From JAKORR01 sp964608495 (GTDB lineage Bacteria; Armatimonadota; Zipacnadia; Zipacnadales; FEN-943), in the NCBI GenBank assembly GCA_964608495.1, contig CAZSOQ010000191.1, positions 1 through 10,293 of the forward strand: a stretch of DNA of 10,293 bases, written 5' to 3'. Below, one piece after another: positions 1 to 8,100 of the stretch (the first letter of the stretch is position 1; every line of letters starts with the position of its first letter). The notes under the pieces are model-generated. The model saw nothing but the letters and a program-made list of their open reading frames with translations. It did no database searches and was not told the DNA's origin. A program made the translations under genes and the position numbers.

Positions 1-2250
1 GGCGTCGGGCGTGGCGGCCGCGACGGGCACGCGGGGCAGCGGAAGGGGCTTGGCGTCGCCGGTGGCGCCCACCTCGACCACGTCACCGACCCGGACGCCG
101 GGCACGTAGAGGTGCTCGCGGTACGTGCCGAGGACCTGGACGTCGTCGGGGGCCAGCCTCTTGCCGCCCACGGTCACGGGCAGGTCGGCGAGATCGCGCC
201 AGGGCGAGGAGACGATGAGGCTGAAGGGCTCGGGCACCGGGCCGGCGCCCACGCGCAGGACGCGGAACCGGAAGCCGGCGGGCGCGGCGAAGGCGTAGTC
301 GGTGACGTCGAGGGCGCGAGTGCCCGTGCAGAAGGCCAGGGCGGCCCGGGCGCCGCAGGTGACGCGCATCAGGGCGTCGCCGACGGGCTGGCTCCACTCC
401 CAGAAGGAGTCGCAGGGGTCGTGGATTCCGGTCTGCTTGCCCTTGACGCCGGTGCTCTCGCCCCAGACGTCAAGGTTCTCGGTGGTGTGCCAGCAGTCTT
501 CCTTGTAGCCGATCCACCAGCGCTCGAGAGCGCCGCGCACCAGCCACTTGAAGACGGGATCGCCGGTCTCGACGTGCATGACGATCATTGATCGGAAGGG
601 CAGGCACAACTCCGCGGGGCCGACCTGCCCGAGCCAGAACTTGGCCATGTTGCCGGGCATCATGAAGCCGCCGGAGAGCGTGTCGCGCTCGTCGCTGTCG
701 CCCAGGGTCACGTTGGCGTTGCGGTATACGACCATGTGGGCGAGATCGAAGGCCTCGCGAGCGCGCAAGCGGTGGTCCTCGTCGGGCGCGTCGCGGAAGA
801 CCTGGGCGTAGTTCATGAGGAAGTCCATGGCGAGAGAGGTGGTCTGGATAGTGAACATGGACTCGGGGATGTCGGCGATGTCGCCGCGGGTGTAGACGCA
901 GTGGCGGGCCCAGTGGAAGAGGCCGTCGAGGTAGGGCAGGAGGTCCTGCCTGGCGGTGTTGGCGTAGCAGGCGAGGATGGCGGCGCCGACGCCGAACTGC
1001 TGGACGTTGTGGACGGTGTTGGCGGGCTCGCCGCCCATGCGCTCCTGCCACGAGCCGGATAGGGGGAAGCGCCAGAAACAGCAGCGGTCGCCGTCGAGGG
1101 TGTCCCAGCGGACCTCCTTGAGGAAGGTGGCCAGGTCCTGCTCGAAGCGGGCCACGGCGTCGGTCTTGTCCTGGCGGTACATCTGATCCACGCCGCGGAA
1201 GCCGCCGCTGTAGAGGACGGTGTCGGGGTCGTAGAAGAACTGGTTCCAGCCCCACTTGCCGCCCTCGACGGTGTGAAGGAAGGCGCCGCCGGCGGGGCCG
1301 TAGTTGCCGAGGGCGCCGAGGTCGCGGTGGACCATCCAGCTCAGGTCGTTCATGGCCGGGGCGCGTTGGAGGAGGGGCTCGTAGGACTGGTAGATATGGC
1401 GAAGGACGAAGCGGTTGACGTCGGCCGTGGGGGGCAGGTCCAGAGAGTAGATGACGCGCAGGTGGCTTTCGACCACCAGAGGGGTGTCGGGGTAGGTCAG
1501 CGCCGTCCAGCCCTTCTGCCAGTTTGCGAGGAGCGCGACGAACTGCTGGTCGTAGCCCGGAGTGCCCGCGCAGTAGGCGATGCCCAGGTCCCTGGCGGAC
1601 TTGTCGCCGAGGCGGGCCTCGGCCCATTCGTAGCCCACCATGCTCCGGCCCTGGTCGTCCCACAGGGCCATCGCGGGCACGGTGAGAGCGCCCAGGGCCG
1701 CGCCGTAGCTCCAGCCCTCGGCCCAGTCGCCGCGCACCGTGGGCCGCGATAAGGGATAGGGGTCCCAGCGAGGCGTCGGGCAGAGGAGGCCGTGGACGTA
1801 CCAGAGCCGCGCCGCCGGCAGGGGCAAGGGGAGGAAGCACAAGGGCGCCGGCTGGCCGAGGGACTGCTCCCAGCGCTGGCGGTCGAAATCGCGCAGGTCG
1901 AGGCGGAAGTCAAGGCGAGGGAAGCTCTCACCGTCGGCCAGGGAAAGGCGCGCGAAGCTGGTGTCGCCGAGGGTGGGCGTGCCGCCGGTGGCGGAGGTGT
2001 CGAGGCGGCGCAGCTCGAGGCCGCGGCGGCCGTCGGCGGTGTAGTCGCGGAGCTCGGCGGCCCGCCACTTCGCGCCGACCTGCAGGAGGACCGTGGCCGT
2101 GTCGCGCCACTGCTCGGCCTGTCGCAGGGCGATGGTGAAGCCGGTGTAGCGGCCCGGCTCGCCGAGGGGGGCGACCCTGACGCCGCCAACCTCCACGGCC
2201 TGCTGGGCCAGGGCCGCTGTAAGAGACAGGATGATCGCAGCACCGTACAT
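1..2250 (-). CDS. Large secreted protein of unrecognised family, possibly (alpha/alpha)-toroid glycosidase-like; 3' end outside window
   Basis: An open frame of 750 codons runs from an ATG at 2250 to the window edge without a stop, so the C-terminus is missing. I do not recognise the family. Residues 1-16 (MYGAAIILSLTAALAQ) look like a signal peptide, so export is likely. Residues 17 to about 270 seem beta-rich. About 270-630 are helix-rich with many aromatic and acidic residues (for example CCFWRFPLSGSW near 390 and CWHTTENLDVWGESTG near 582). About 632-750 look beta-rich again. This beta / helical toroid / beta layout resembles six-hairpin glycosidases and polysaccharide lyases, but that is inferred from texture and no catalytic motif is assigned. 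The ATG is chosen because a GGAGGT lies 8 bases upstream. In-frame GTG (2292) and TTG (2271) would add a basic n-region (for example RALRWR) and are the alternatives. The gene follows the sialidase-like gene by 111 bases. Confidence 0.85.
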   Translation of the reverse strand, partial: MYGAAIILSLTAALAQQAVEVGGVRVAPLGEPGRYTGFTIALRQAEQWRDTATVLLQVGAKWRAAELRDYTADGRRGLELRRLDTSATGGTPTLGDTSFARLSLADGESFPRLDFRLDLRDFDRQRWEQSLGQPAPLCFLPLPLPAARLWYVHGLLCPTPRWDPYPLSRPTVRGDWAEGWSYGAALGALTVPAMALWDDQGRSMVGYEWAEARLGDKSARDLGIAYCAGTPGYDQQFVALLANWQKGWTALTYPDTPLVVESHLRVIYSLDLPPTADVNRFVLRHIYQSYEPLLQRAPAMNDLSWMVHRDLGALGNYGPAGGAFLHTVEGGKWGWNQFFYDPDTVLYSGGFRGVDQMYRQDKTDAVARFEQDLATFLKEVRWDTLDGDRCCFWRFPLSGSWQERMGGEPANTVHNVQQFGVGAAILACYANTARQDLLPYLDGLFHWARHCVYTRGDIADIPESMFTIQTTSLAMDFLMNYAQVFRDAPDEDHRLRAREAFDLAHMVVYRNANVTLGDSDERDTLSGGFMMPGNMAKFWLGQVGPAELCLPFRSMIVMHVETGDPVFKWLVRGALERWWIGYKEDCWHTTENLDVWGESTGVKGKQTGIHDPCDSFWEWSQPVGDALMRVTCGARAALAFCTGTRALDVTDYAFAAPAGFRFRVLRVGAGPVPEPFSLIVSSPWRDLADLPVTVGGKRLAPDDVQVLGTYREHLYVPGVRVGDVVEVGATGDAKPLPLPRVPVAAATPDA

Positions 2251-2258
2251 GGAAGGAC

Positions 2259-2264
2259 ACCTCC
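2259..2264 (-). promoter_or_regulatory. Shine-Dalgarno site GGAGGT for the 2250 start
   Basis: On the minus strand GGAGGT is separated from the ATG at 2250 by 8 bases. This is near-ideal spacing and decides the start against the in-frame GTG and TTG codons further upstream. Confidence 0.75.
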
Positions 2265-2361
2265 ATCGCAAGGCCCGAAGCGACTGCGCCACGCGCCGCG
2301 CCGGTGGTGGGCCGGGCGAGCCCGGGCAGGCCGGGAGCCGCACCGGGCGCGGGAGTCGGGC

Positions 2362-3993
2362 TCAGTCCAGGGGCAAGGGCTCGATGCCGTCGGGCTTCAG
2401 GCGGAAGCGGAGAGCGCGGATGGCACTGCCCTCGCCTTCCTCGTAGTAGACCGCCAGCACCGTGCCGTCCTTGAGCTCGACCGTCGCCGGGTAGGCGCCG
2501 CCGACGGTGTCGAGATTGTGGGGGCCCTGCCAGGTCTTGCACTCATCGCGGCTGACGTGCAGAGAGCTGGCCGGGAGTCGGTGGCAGAGCAGGATCTCGC
2601 CGGTGCTCAGGCGCGTGAAGTGCGGGCAGTGAGCCTTGAAGCCGATGTCCTGGACGGGCGACCAGGTGAGGCCCAGGTCGGGGCTGGTGGCGTAGTGCAT
2701 GTTGATCTTGCTGCTGCGCAGGGCGGCGTAGAGCGTGCCGTCGCGGAGGAGGATGACGTCGGTCTCGGCGTCGAGGTAGAGGTTAGCCTCTTTGCCGATG
2801 TAGATCGGGTCGCTCCAGGTCTTGCCGTTGTCGGAGGAGCGGATGACGCCGCCCCATTCGTGATCGCCGGCTCCGGCGTAGATGCCCAGGATGGCCGTGC
2901 CGTCGGGCATTTGGCGCACAGGCGCGGAGCAGGCGTGCTTGGGGAGCAGCATTTCGGCTTCCTCGTCCCAGGTCTCGCCGCCGTCGCGGGAGCAGGCCAC
3001 CTGGACGCCAAGGAGCTCATAGCCGCCGCCGTTCTTTGGGCGCAAGGAGAAGAAGCTGCAGATGAGGGTCCCGTCGCTGAGCTGGGCGATGTGGGGATCG
3101 CGGTTGTCGTCGGCGTCATCGTAGAGGATGCGGGGCTCGGTCCAGGTGCGCCCCTCGTCACTGGAACGGACAAAGCAGATGCGCCCGCCCTTGGGCCACT
3201 CGTCGTTGGGGAGTGAGACGTGGCCATAGCCGGCGTAGAAGACGCAGAGGATGTCGCCGTTGCTCAGCCGGCAGGCGTCGGGGAAGGCCTGGTAGGGACC
3301 GGCTGCGTCGCCGCGCGAGATGACCCGATAGGGCGAGGACTCGTCCTTCAGCGGCTCGGCCATTTCAGACACCTCTCCTTCGATGCGCAGATTGCGAAAG
3401 GTGACGCGGCCCTGGCTGGTGCCGAGGCCGATCCTGCCGGCCGGGATAGTGCCGTCTTCGCAGGTGAAGACCTCCGTGGCGTTGAGGGAGAAGGTGAAGC
3501 GCGGGCCCTCGCAGCGGAGGGTGGCCGTGTGCCAGGTGTCGGCGGGGAGGGCCAGTCTCAGGCGCTTGATCTCGATCCAGGTGTTGGATGGGGTAGAGCG
3601 CACGAGGATGACCTGGGTGTTCTTCGAGTCCAGGTGGAGCCAGTAGTAGGTCATGGTGCCCGTGGCTCGGAAGATCAGGGAAGCGGCACGGACGCCCTTG
3701 CCGACGGGGGCGATGTTGAAGTCCACGGTCATGGTGAAGTCCGAGAAGGCCGGGTCGGCCAGGAAGGCGGCGCTGGCGCGGTCGGGGTTGCGCTGCTCGA
3801 GGACGTCGTCGCCCAGGCCCCAGTCGCCGCGGGCGAAGCGCCATTCGGCTTCGTGGCCGGGCTGCAGGGACGGAGCGACGGTCGTCCTGTCGGCGGCCGC
3901 GGGGGCCGTGGAAAGCCCGAGGGCGCAGGCGAGCGGGACCAGAACGAGGCCGTGGGCCCGCGGAAGGAAAGGTGGGCGAGGCATCGGCTGCAC
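2362..3993 (-). CDS. Secreted sialidase-like (BNR/Asp-box) six-bladed beta-propeller with N-terminal LamG-like domain
   Basis: This 543-residue protein has a signal peptide at about 1-34 (basic start, hydrophobic core GLVLVPLACALGL, then APAAA). Residues about 46-206 form a LamG / DUF1080-type jelly-roll (WRFARGDWGLGDD, then FTMTVDFNI, ending RVTFRNLRIEG). Residues about 220-540 form a sialidase-type propeller. Five Asp boxes are visible: SSDEGRTW 277, SRDGGETW 335, SSDNGKTW 386, SPDLGLTW 437 and a degenerate SRDECKTW 481. They alternate with six strands of the form LSDGTLICSF. The family covers exo-alpha-sialidases and many related propellers. I cannot place the catalytic arginine triad or the Tyr/Glu nucleophile pair, so the substrate is open. 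The GTG at 3993 is preferred over the ATG at 3984 because the purine-rich SD (3999-4007) is 5-8 bases from GTG but about 14 from ATG. It probably acts outside the cytoplasm on glycans. Confidence 0.9.
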   Translation of the reverse strand: MQPMPRPPFLPRAHGLVLVPLACALGLSTAPAAADRTTVAPSLQPGHEAEWRFARGDWGLGDDVLEQRNPDRASAAFLADPAFSDFTMTVDFNIAPVGKGVRAASLIFRATGTMTYYWLHLDSKNTQVILVRSTPSNTWIEIKRLRLALPADTWHTATLRCEGPRFTFSLNATEVFTCEDGTIPAGRIGLGTSQGRVTFRNLRIEGEVSEMAEPLKDESSPYRVISRGDAAGPYQAFPDACRLSNGDILCVFYAGYGHVSLPNDEWPKGGRICFVRSSDEGRTWTEPRILYDDADDNRDPHIAQLSDGTLICSFFSLRPKNGGGYELLGVQVACSRDGGETWDEEAEMLLPKHACSAPVRQMPDGTAILGIYAGAGDHEWGGVIRSSDNGKTWSDPIYIGKEANLYLDAETDVILLRDGTLYAALRSSKINMHYATSPDLGLTWSPVQDIGFKAHCPHFTRLSTGEILLCHRLPASSLHVSRDECKTWQGPHNLDTVGGAYPATVELKDGTVLAVYYEEGEGSAIRALRFRLKPDGIEPLPLD

Positions 3994-3998
3994 AGGTT

Positions 3999-4007
3999 CT
4001 CCCTCCC
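3999..4007 (-). promoter_or_regulatory. Shine-Dalgarno site supporting a GTG start at 3993
   Basis: The minus strand reads GGGAGGGAG just before the start region. GGAG ends 5 bases from the GTG at 3993 and GGGAGG ends 8 bases from it, while the ATG at 3984 would be about 14 bases away. GTG is therefore the better start. Confidence 0.6.
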
Positions 4008-4122
4008 ACCGAAGGCCGGGAGCCCGGGGGTCGGGGCGCTTCGGCGTGGAGGGAAGGTTCGTGGCGGGAGAAGGGGTTCCTGTGGCGGGCCGGCAAGAGG
4101 GTGAAGCCCGGGGGCCCGGCGA

Positions 4123-4821
4123 TCAGTCGTCGAAGGTCACGCGGATGACGCCGGGGCCCTGGGAACCGGGGCGGCGGGGACGGAAGTGCCTGACGAGGAG
4201 AACGCCCGCGAGGAAGCCGCCGATGTGGGCCCAGAAGGCCACGCCGCCGCCCTCGCCGCCGACGGAGCCGAGACCGGAGAGGACCTGGAGGACGAACCAG
4301 AAGCCGAGGAAGAAGGCGGCGGGCACCTCCATGATGGTCCAGACGATGAAGAGCGGGATGATGGCCTTGACGCGCGCCCCGCGGAAGAGGACCCAGTAGC
4401 CGCCGAGGACGCCGGCGATGGCCCCGCTGGCCCCGACGATGGGGAGGTCGCTGAAGCCGCTCATCAGGGTGTGGATGAGGGCGGCGATCAGGCCGCAGAC
4501 GAGGTAGAAGAGGAGATAGCGGAGGTGGCCGAGGACGTCCTCGACGTTGTCGCCGAAGACCCAGAGGAAGAGCAGGTTGGAGGCGATGTGGATGACGCCG
4601 CCGTGCATGAACATGCTGAGGAATATGGAGCCCAGGATGCCCGTCAGGCCGCGCTGGTGCCAGGCGGTGAGGCTGAGGAGATCGCGGGGGACGAAGGCGC
4701 TGGCGCCACCGAGGTCCGGCTGGGTTACCTGCCAGATGAAGACGACGACGCAGGCGCCGATGATGGACCAGTTGACTATCGCCGGCCTGAGGGCACGTAT
4801 GTTGTCGCGCAGTGGGATCAT
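4123..4821 (-). CDS. Rhomboid family intramembrane serine protease
   Basis: This 232-residue protein is a rhomboid protease, which cuts transmembrane segments of substrate proteins inside the membrane. The catalytic Ser is in GASGAI (residues 130-135, Ser132) and the catalytic His in WAHIGGF (His199), giving the Ser-His dyad. The conserved HxxxxHxxxN motif of the second membrane helix is present (His73, His78, Asn82 in HGGVIHIASN). About six hydrophobic segments can be seen, near 16-33, 62-87, 99-118, 126-145, 153-176 and 192-211. This fits a basic six-helix bacterial rhomboid with a short charged tail. The opening MIPLRDNIR is typical of the family. An in-frame TAG at 4840-4842, six codons upstream of the ATG, excludes a longer N-terminus. 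No strong SD is visible. The next gene starts 129 bases downstream. Substrates cannot be predicted. Confidence 0.96.
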   Translation of the reverse strand: MIPLRDNIRALRPAIVNWSIIGACVVVFIWQVTQPDLGGASAFVPRDLLSLTAWHQRGLTGILGSIFLSMFMHGGVIHIASNLLFLWVFGDNVEDVLGHLRYLLFYLVCGLIAALIHTLMSGFSDLPIVGASGAIAGVLGGYWVLFRGARVKAIIPLFIVWTIMEVPAAFFLGFWFVLQVLSGLGSVGGEGGGVAFWAHIGGFLAGVLLVRHFRPRRPGSQGPGVIRVTFDD

Positions 4822-4863
4822 GGGTCTGTTGCCGCCGCCCTAACCTGGGTAGTTGACATGCGC

Positions 4864-4908
4864 GCGGGGAAGGCCCCTCTTTCAAACGCCAAGAGGGGCC
4901 TCCCCCGC
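4864..4908. repeat. Long inverted repeat (hairpin), possible terminator or repeat element
   Basis: The arms AGGCCCCTCTT (4871-4881) and AAGAGGGGCCT (4891-4901) are perfectly complementary around a 9-base loop. After one mismatch the stem continues for six more pairs (4864-4869 with 4903-4908), giving 17 pairs in 18 positions. It lies between the 1065-residue gene and the rhomboid start, with its left edge 43 bases before the ATG at 4821. No T-run follows on either strand, so a classical intrinsic terminator is not shown. It could instead be a leader structure or a palindromic intergenic repeat. Confidence 0.7.
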
Positions 4909-4945
4909 ACCCCCTCCACCAGAAAGCTCTGTCGCCGCCTGGCTT

Positions 4946-4960
4946 GCCGACTTCGTCGGC
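4946..4960. repeat. Short perfect hairpin
   Basis: GCCGAC and GTCGGC pair perfectly around a TTC triloop. On the minus strand the loop is GAA. It is 37 bases from the longer hairpin at 4864-4908. Function is unknown. Confidence 0.45.
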
Positions 4961-5053
4961 TGCACCAAGCGGCTCCCTGGTGTCGGTTTGGGACCAGCAC
5001 GCGGGTTGCGGGTTTCAGCGATACCGAACTCATGAATAATCTGAGCCAAGCCC

Positions 5054-5171
5054 TTTCTCGTGACGACCTAGGGCGAGCATCGGGGCAAGCAACGCCCTGT
5101 GACTGCAAACGCCGTGAGGTCGCGGCGCAACGGCGGGCTCGCCTGCCCCTGCACGCCTCGGCCTGTGTCAA
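5054..5171 (-). repeat. Dispersed intergenic repeat, intact copy (downstream of the 1065-residue gene)
   Basis: Read on the minus strand, this copy runs from TTGACA (5171-5166) through GTTTGCAG (5110-5103) to CACGAGAAA (5062-5054). Positions 5054-5113 match 8421-8480 without gaps at about 49 of 60 bases. The TTGACA to TTTGCAG part matches 8639-8705, including TTGACA and a nearby TGCAGG, with near-equal length (69 against 67 bases). The repeat begins 14 bases after the stop codon of the 1065-residue gene. I do not recognise the family. Confidence 0.7.
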
Positions 5172-5184
5172 CGGGCGTAACCGC

Positions 5185-8100
5185 TTAGCGGGGGTCGGTG
5201 AGCCGGGCCACCTGCAGATTGTCGAACAGCAGCCTGCCGCCGGCGCAGGCGAGCCCAACGCGCCGGCCTGGCAGGTCGTGGAGGTCCACGTCGTAGACGT
5301 GGAGGCCGTCGCACCAGCACTCGGCCGTGCGCCGCCGGAGTCGCACCTCCAGCAGATGGGGTATCGGCCGGTGGATGGAATGGCCGAAGGGCACGGTCTT
5401 GAGCGTCTTTATCTTACCATCCGCCAGGCGCGCGAGCTGCAGGGCGCCGTCCCAGTTGTCGTCGAGCAGGAGCAGGTAGCCGTCGCCAGCGTCATTGGCC
5501 GCGAAGAGCAGCCCACCGGGCACCCGGTAGGTCTCCGTCTGCCTGAGGACCACGCTGACCGTGAGCTGCTCGGGCACTTCGGGCCCCAGGGCGATCGAGA
5601 CGGCAGGCGGTCGCGGGCTGCGGGCCACCTCGCGCCACGCCTGGCCGTCGTCGGAGACCTCGACGCGGTAATCATACCATCGCTTGCCGTCGGCGTAGGT
5701 CTGAACCCGAACGCGGGCGAGGCGCTGGGCCTGGGGCAAGTCGAGGACCACCCAGGCCGGCAGGCCCCTGGTGCGGTCCGACCACCAGCCGTTGCGTGCC
5801 TGGTCGCGGATGCCGTCGGTGATGTGGGCCTCAGGGTGGCCGGGATCGGCGCCGGAGGTGCGCACGCCCGCCGGGTGGACGGGCCGGCCGTCGGGATCGA
5901 AGACCGCGGCCTCGATGACGTGGGCGTTGCCGAAGTTGTAGCGCCCGCCCGAGAAGGAGAGGCGGACGTGGCGCGCGAGGACAGGCTCGAAGGTGAACTC
6001 GTCACCCTCGGGCATGGCGATGGGGAAGGAGGCGCCGCCGAGGAGCCAGCCATCGCCGGGGACCCAGTCGCCCGTGAGGGATATGAGAGGCCCGAGCGAC
6101 TGGGCGAAATCGGCTGTGAGGAGGCCGGCGGCCGGCACGGAGACCTCGACGGCGGCCGGTGGCCCGACGTTGCCCGCAACATCCACGGCCCGCACCTCGT
6201 AGGACACGCGGCTGCCCGGCGTGGCGGTGAGATCAACGTAGGACGTGCACTCCTCGGCGGCGGCGACCGGGCCCGAAGGGATGTCCGACCGCGACACGCG
6301 GTACTCGCGGATGTGGGCCGAGGAGGGCGCGGGGGTCCACTCGAGCCGGACCGAGCCCTGCCGGGCGTGGGCCTGGAGATCGGAGACCGCGCCCGGCGGC
6401 TCGTGGCAGGTCAACTGCCGGCGTAGCTCGGCAATCGCGGCCAGGCGCTCGCTCACCTCGGCTTCGGCGGGCGTGCCCTCGCGGGCGATGACGACGGCCG
6501 TGTACTCGTCGGTGTCCATGCGGCCCAGGTCCACGGCCGGGGGGCTCCAGCGGTCGCGGTGAGGGTGGCGCGTGACGTCGTCGAAGAGGCGCCACGCGAG
6601 GTACCGGCCGTCGAGGGCCAGGGCGCCGGCATCGAGGGTGAGCTTGACGTCCGCGGAATCGCCCAGGTTGCTGACGATCACGAGAGCGAGGTCCGGTCCG
6701 CGGCTGTAGACGACCCAGTGGGCGCCGGGAGCCGAGAGGCGGGCGACCGGGCGGGTGGCCTCGTTGTACAGGACGGTGTTCTCGTCCATCGAGATGGTGC
6801 GCAGCATCTGCCAGTAGGGGAGGACGAAGGCCGCGGGGGTGAGGATGCAGCGATGGTAGTTGTTGTCCTGGTGGGTGCCGCGGCCGAAGAGGACGTGGGG
6901 GAAGGCGCCGACAGCGGCGAAGACGGCCGTGGCGCGCTTGGTCTGCCAGTCGCCGTACTCGCACCAGGGATGGCTCACGGCTGTCGCGAGCCCGCCGTGC
7001 CAGCAGGCGGCCTCCCAGCTCGACAGCATCGAGGAGTGGTGCCCCACTTCGCCGGGCAGGTAGGCGTCCACGTTGCGCAGGAAGACGAGGTCCGGGAAGG
7101 CGTTGCTGACGTGGCTGATCATGAGCCCGCGCGGACCGACCACCTCGCGGTAGTGGCGCGTCAGCTCGAGGAACTGCAGGGCCGGGTAGGCGGGTTCGTA
7201 GCGCGGCAGGTTGAAGGCCACGGCGCCGAAGTCGAAGTATAGGCCCTCGACGCCGTAGTCGTCATACCACTCGTTGTTGAGGCCGTCCAGACCGGGCTTG
7301 TCCACGGGCACCACGTAGAGCACGGGACGCACACCGTGGCGCCTGCACGCGGCGACCCAGCGGTCCAGCGCGGGCCGGTCCACGGGCACGTGGTTGCGCC
7401 CCCAGCTTGAGCACCAGTAGAGGTGGAGGACGTTGACCGTGACGCCGGCGAGGGCCAGGGCCTCCACGGCGCTGTCGGAGGGAAAGGACATGAGGTTGGC
7501 CCGCCCCTCCTGCCAGTGAGCGACGCGCTGGCCGATGGCGACGCTGCGCTGGCGGGTGCGGCTGACGCAGAGGCCCCAGCGGAGGTGCACGCCGTCGCCG
7601 AGGGGCGTGTCGCCGAGGGGCACGGCCGGGCCGTCGTAAAGCAGCCAGCGGAAGGTCTTGCGGCCGTCGGACTCGGGCGTGACCTGGAACCGGAGGGGCG
7701 CGTCGTTCACCAGGGGCGTCTGGTCCTCGAGGAGGAACTCGGCCGCGGCGCAGAAGCCCCTGGTGCGGCCGTACATGAACCCCGCGTGGGTGATGAGGGA
7801 GGTGGTGTCGAGGGCACGATCGCGGGGCAGGTACTCGGTGTCGGGGCCGGTGTGCTCGGGGCCCTTGGCGTAGAAGCCGAAGGGCTGAAGCTGGGCCGTG
7901 GCGCAGGGGAACTCGAGTGCAACGCTGGGGAGGGAAGTGTCGCCGGCGCCGGGACGGAACCTGAGGCCGAGGTCACAGAAGAGGGCACCCTCGGCGAAGA
8001 CGGTGAAGGACTGCTGGGCCAGGAGGGGCCCCGGGCGCCCGGATTCGTCGCGCAGAGGGCGCTCGCCCGCGCAGCTCAGGCGGTACCTGCCCTCGCCCAG

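Larger units (their letters stand above)
4822..5184. other. Intergenic region between the 1065-residue protein gene and the rhomboid gene
   Basis: No gene is supported in these 363 bases. They hold one copy of a dispersed repeat (5054-5171), a short perfect hairpin (4946-4960) and a long hairpin (4864-4908). An AT-rich pocket at about 5030-5042 (minus strand GATTATTCATG) could contain a -10 element for the rhomboid gene, but no matching -35 is evident. Confidence 0.7.

Noticed and set aside
470..1840. 456-residue minus-strand open frame
   Set aside because: It is extremely Arg/Pro/Gly-rich with no domain texture and overlaps the protein-like frame of the gene starting at 2250. It is a GC-rich shadow.
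1792..3216. 474-residue plus-strand open frame
   Set aside because: It is antisense to two well-supported genes and crosses their spacer, with Ala/Gly/Val-rich composition typical of antisense frames.
2362..3993. Calling the propeller protein a true exo-alpha-sialidase
   Set aside because: Asp boxes define the fold, not the activity. The arginine triad and Tyr/Glu pair could not be assigned from sequence alone.
4853..4858. TTGACA on the plus strand as a -35 element
   Set aside because: No -10 follows at proper spacing and no plus-strand gene lies downstream.
4186..6426. 746-residue plus-strand open frame
   Set aside because: It spans the rhomboid gene, an intergenic region and part of the 1065-residue gene on the opposite strand. 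Its composition is low-complexity Ala/Gly/Glu/Asp, so it is an antisense shadow.
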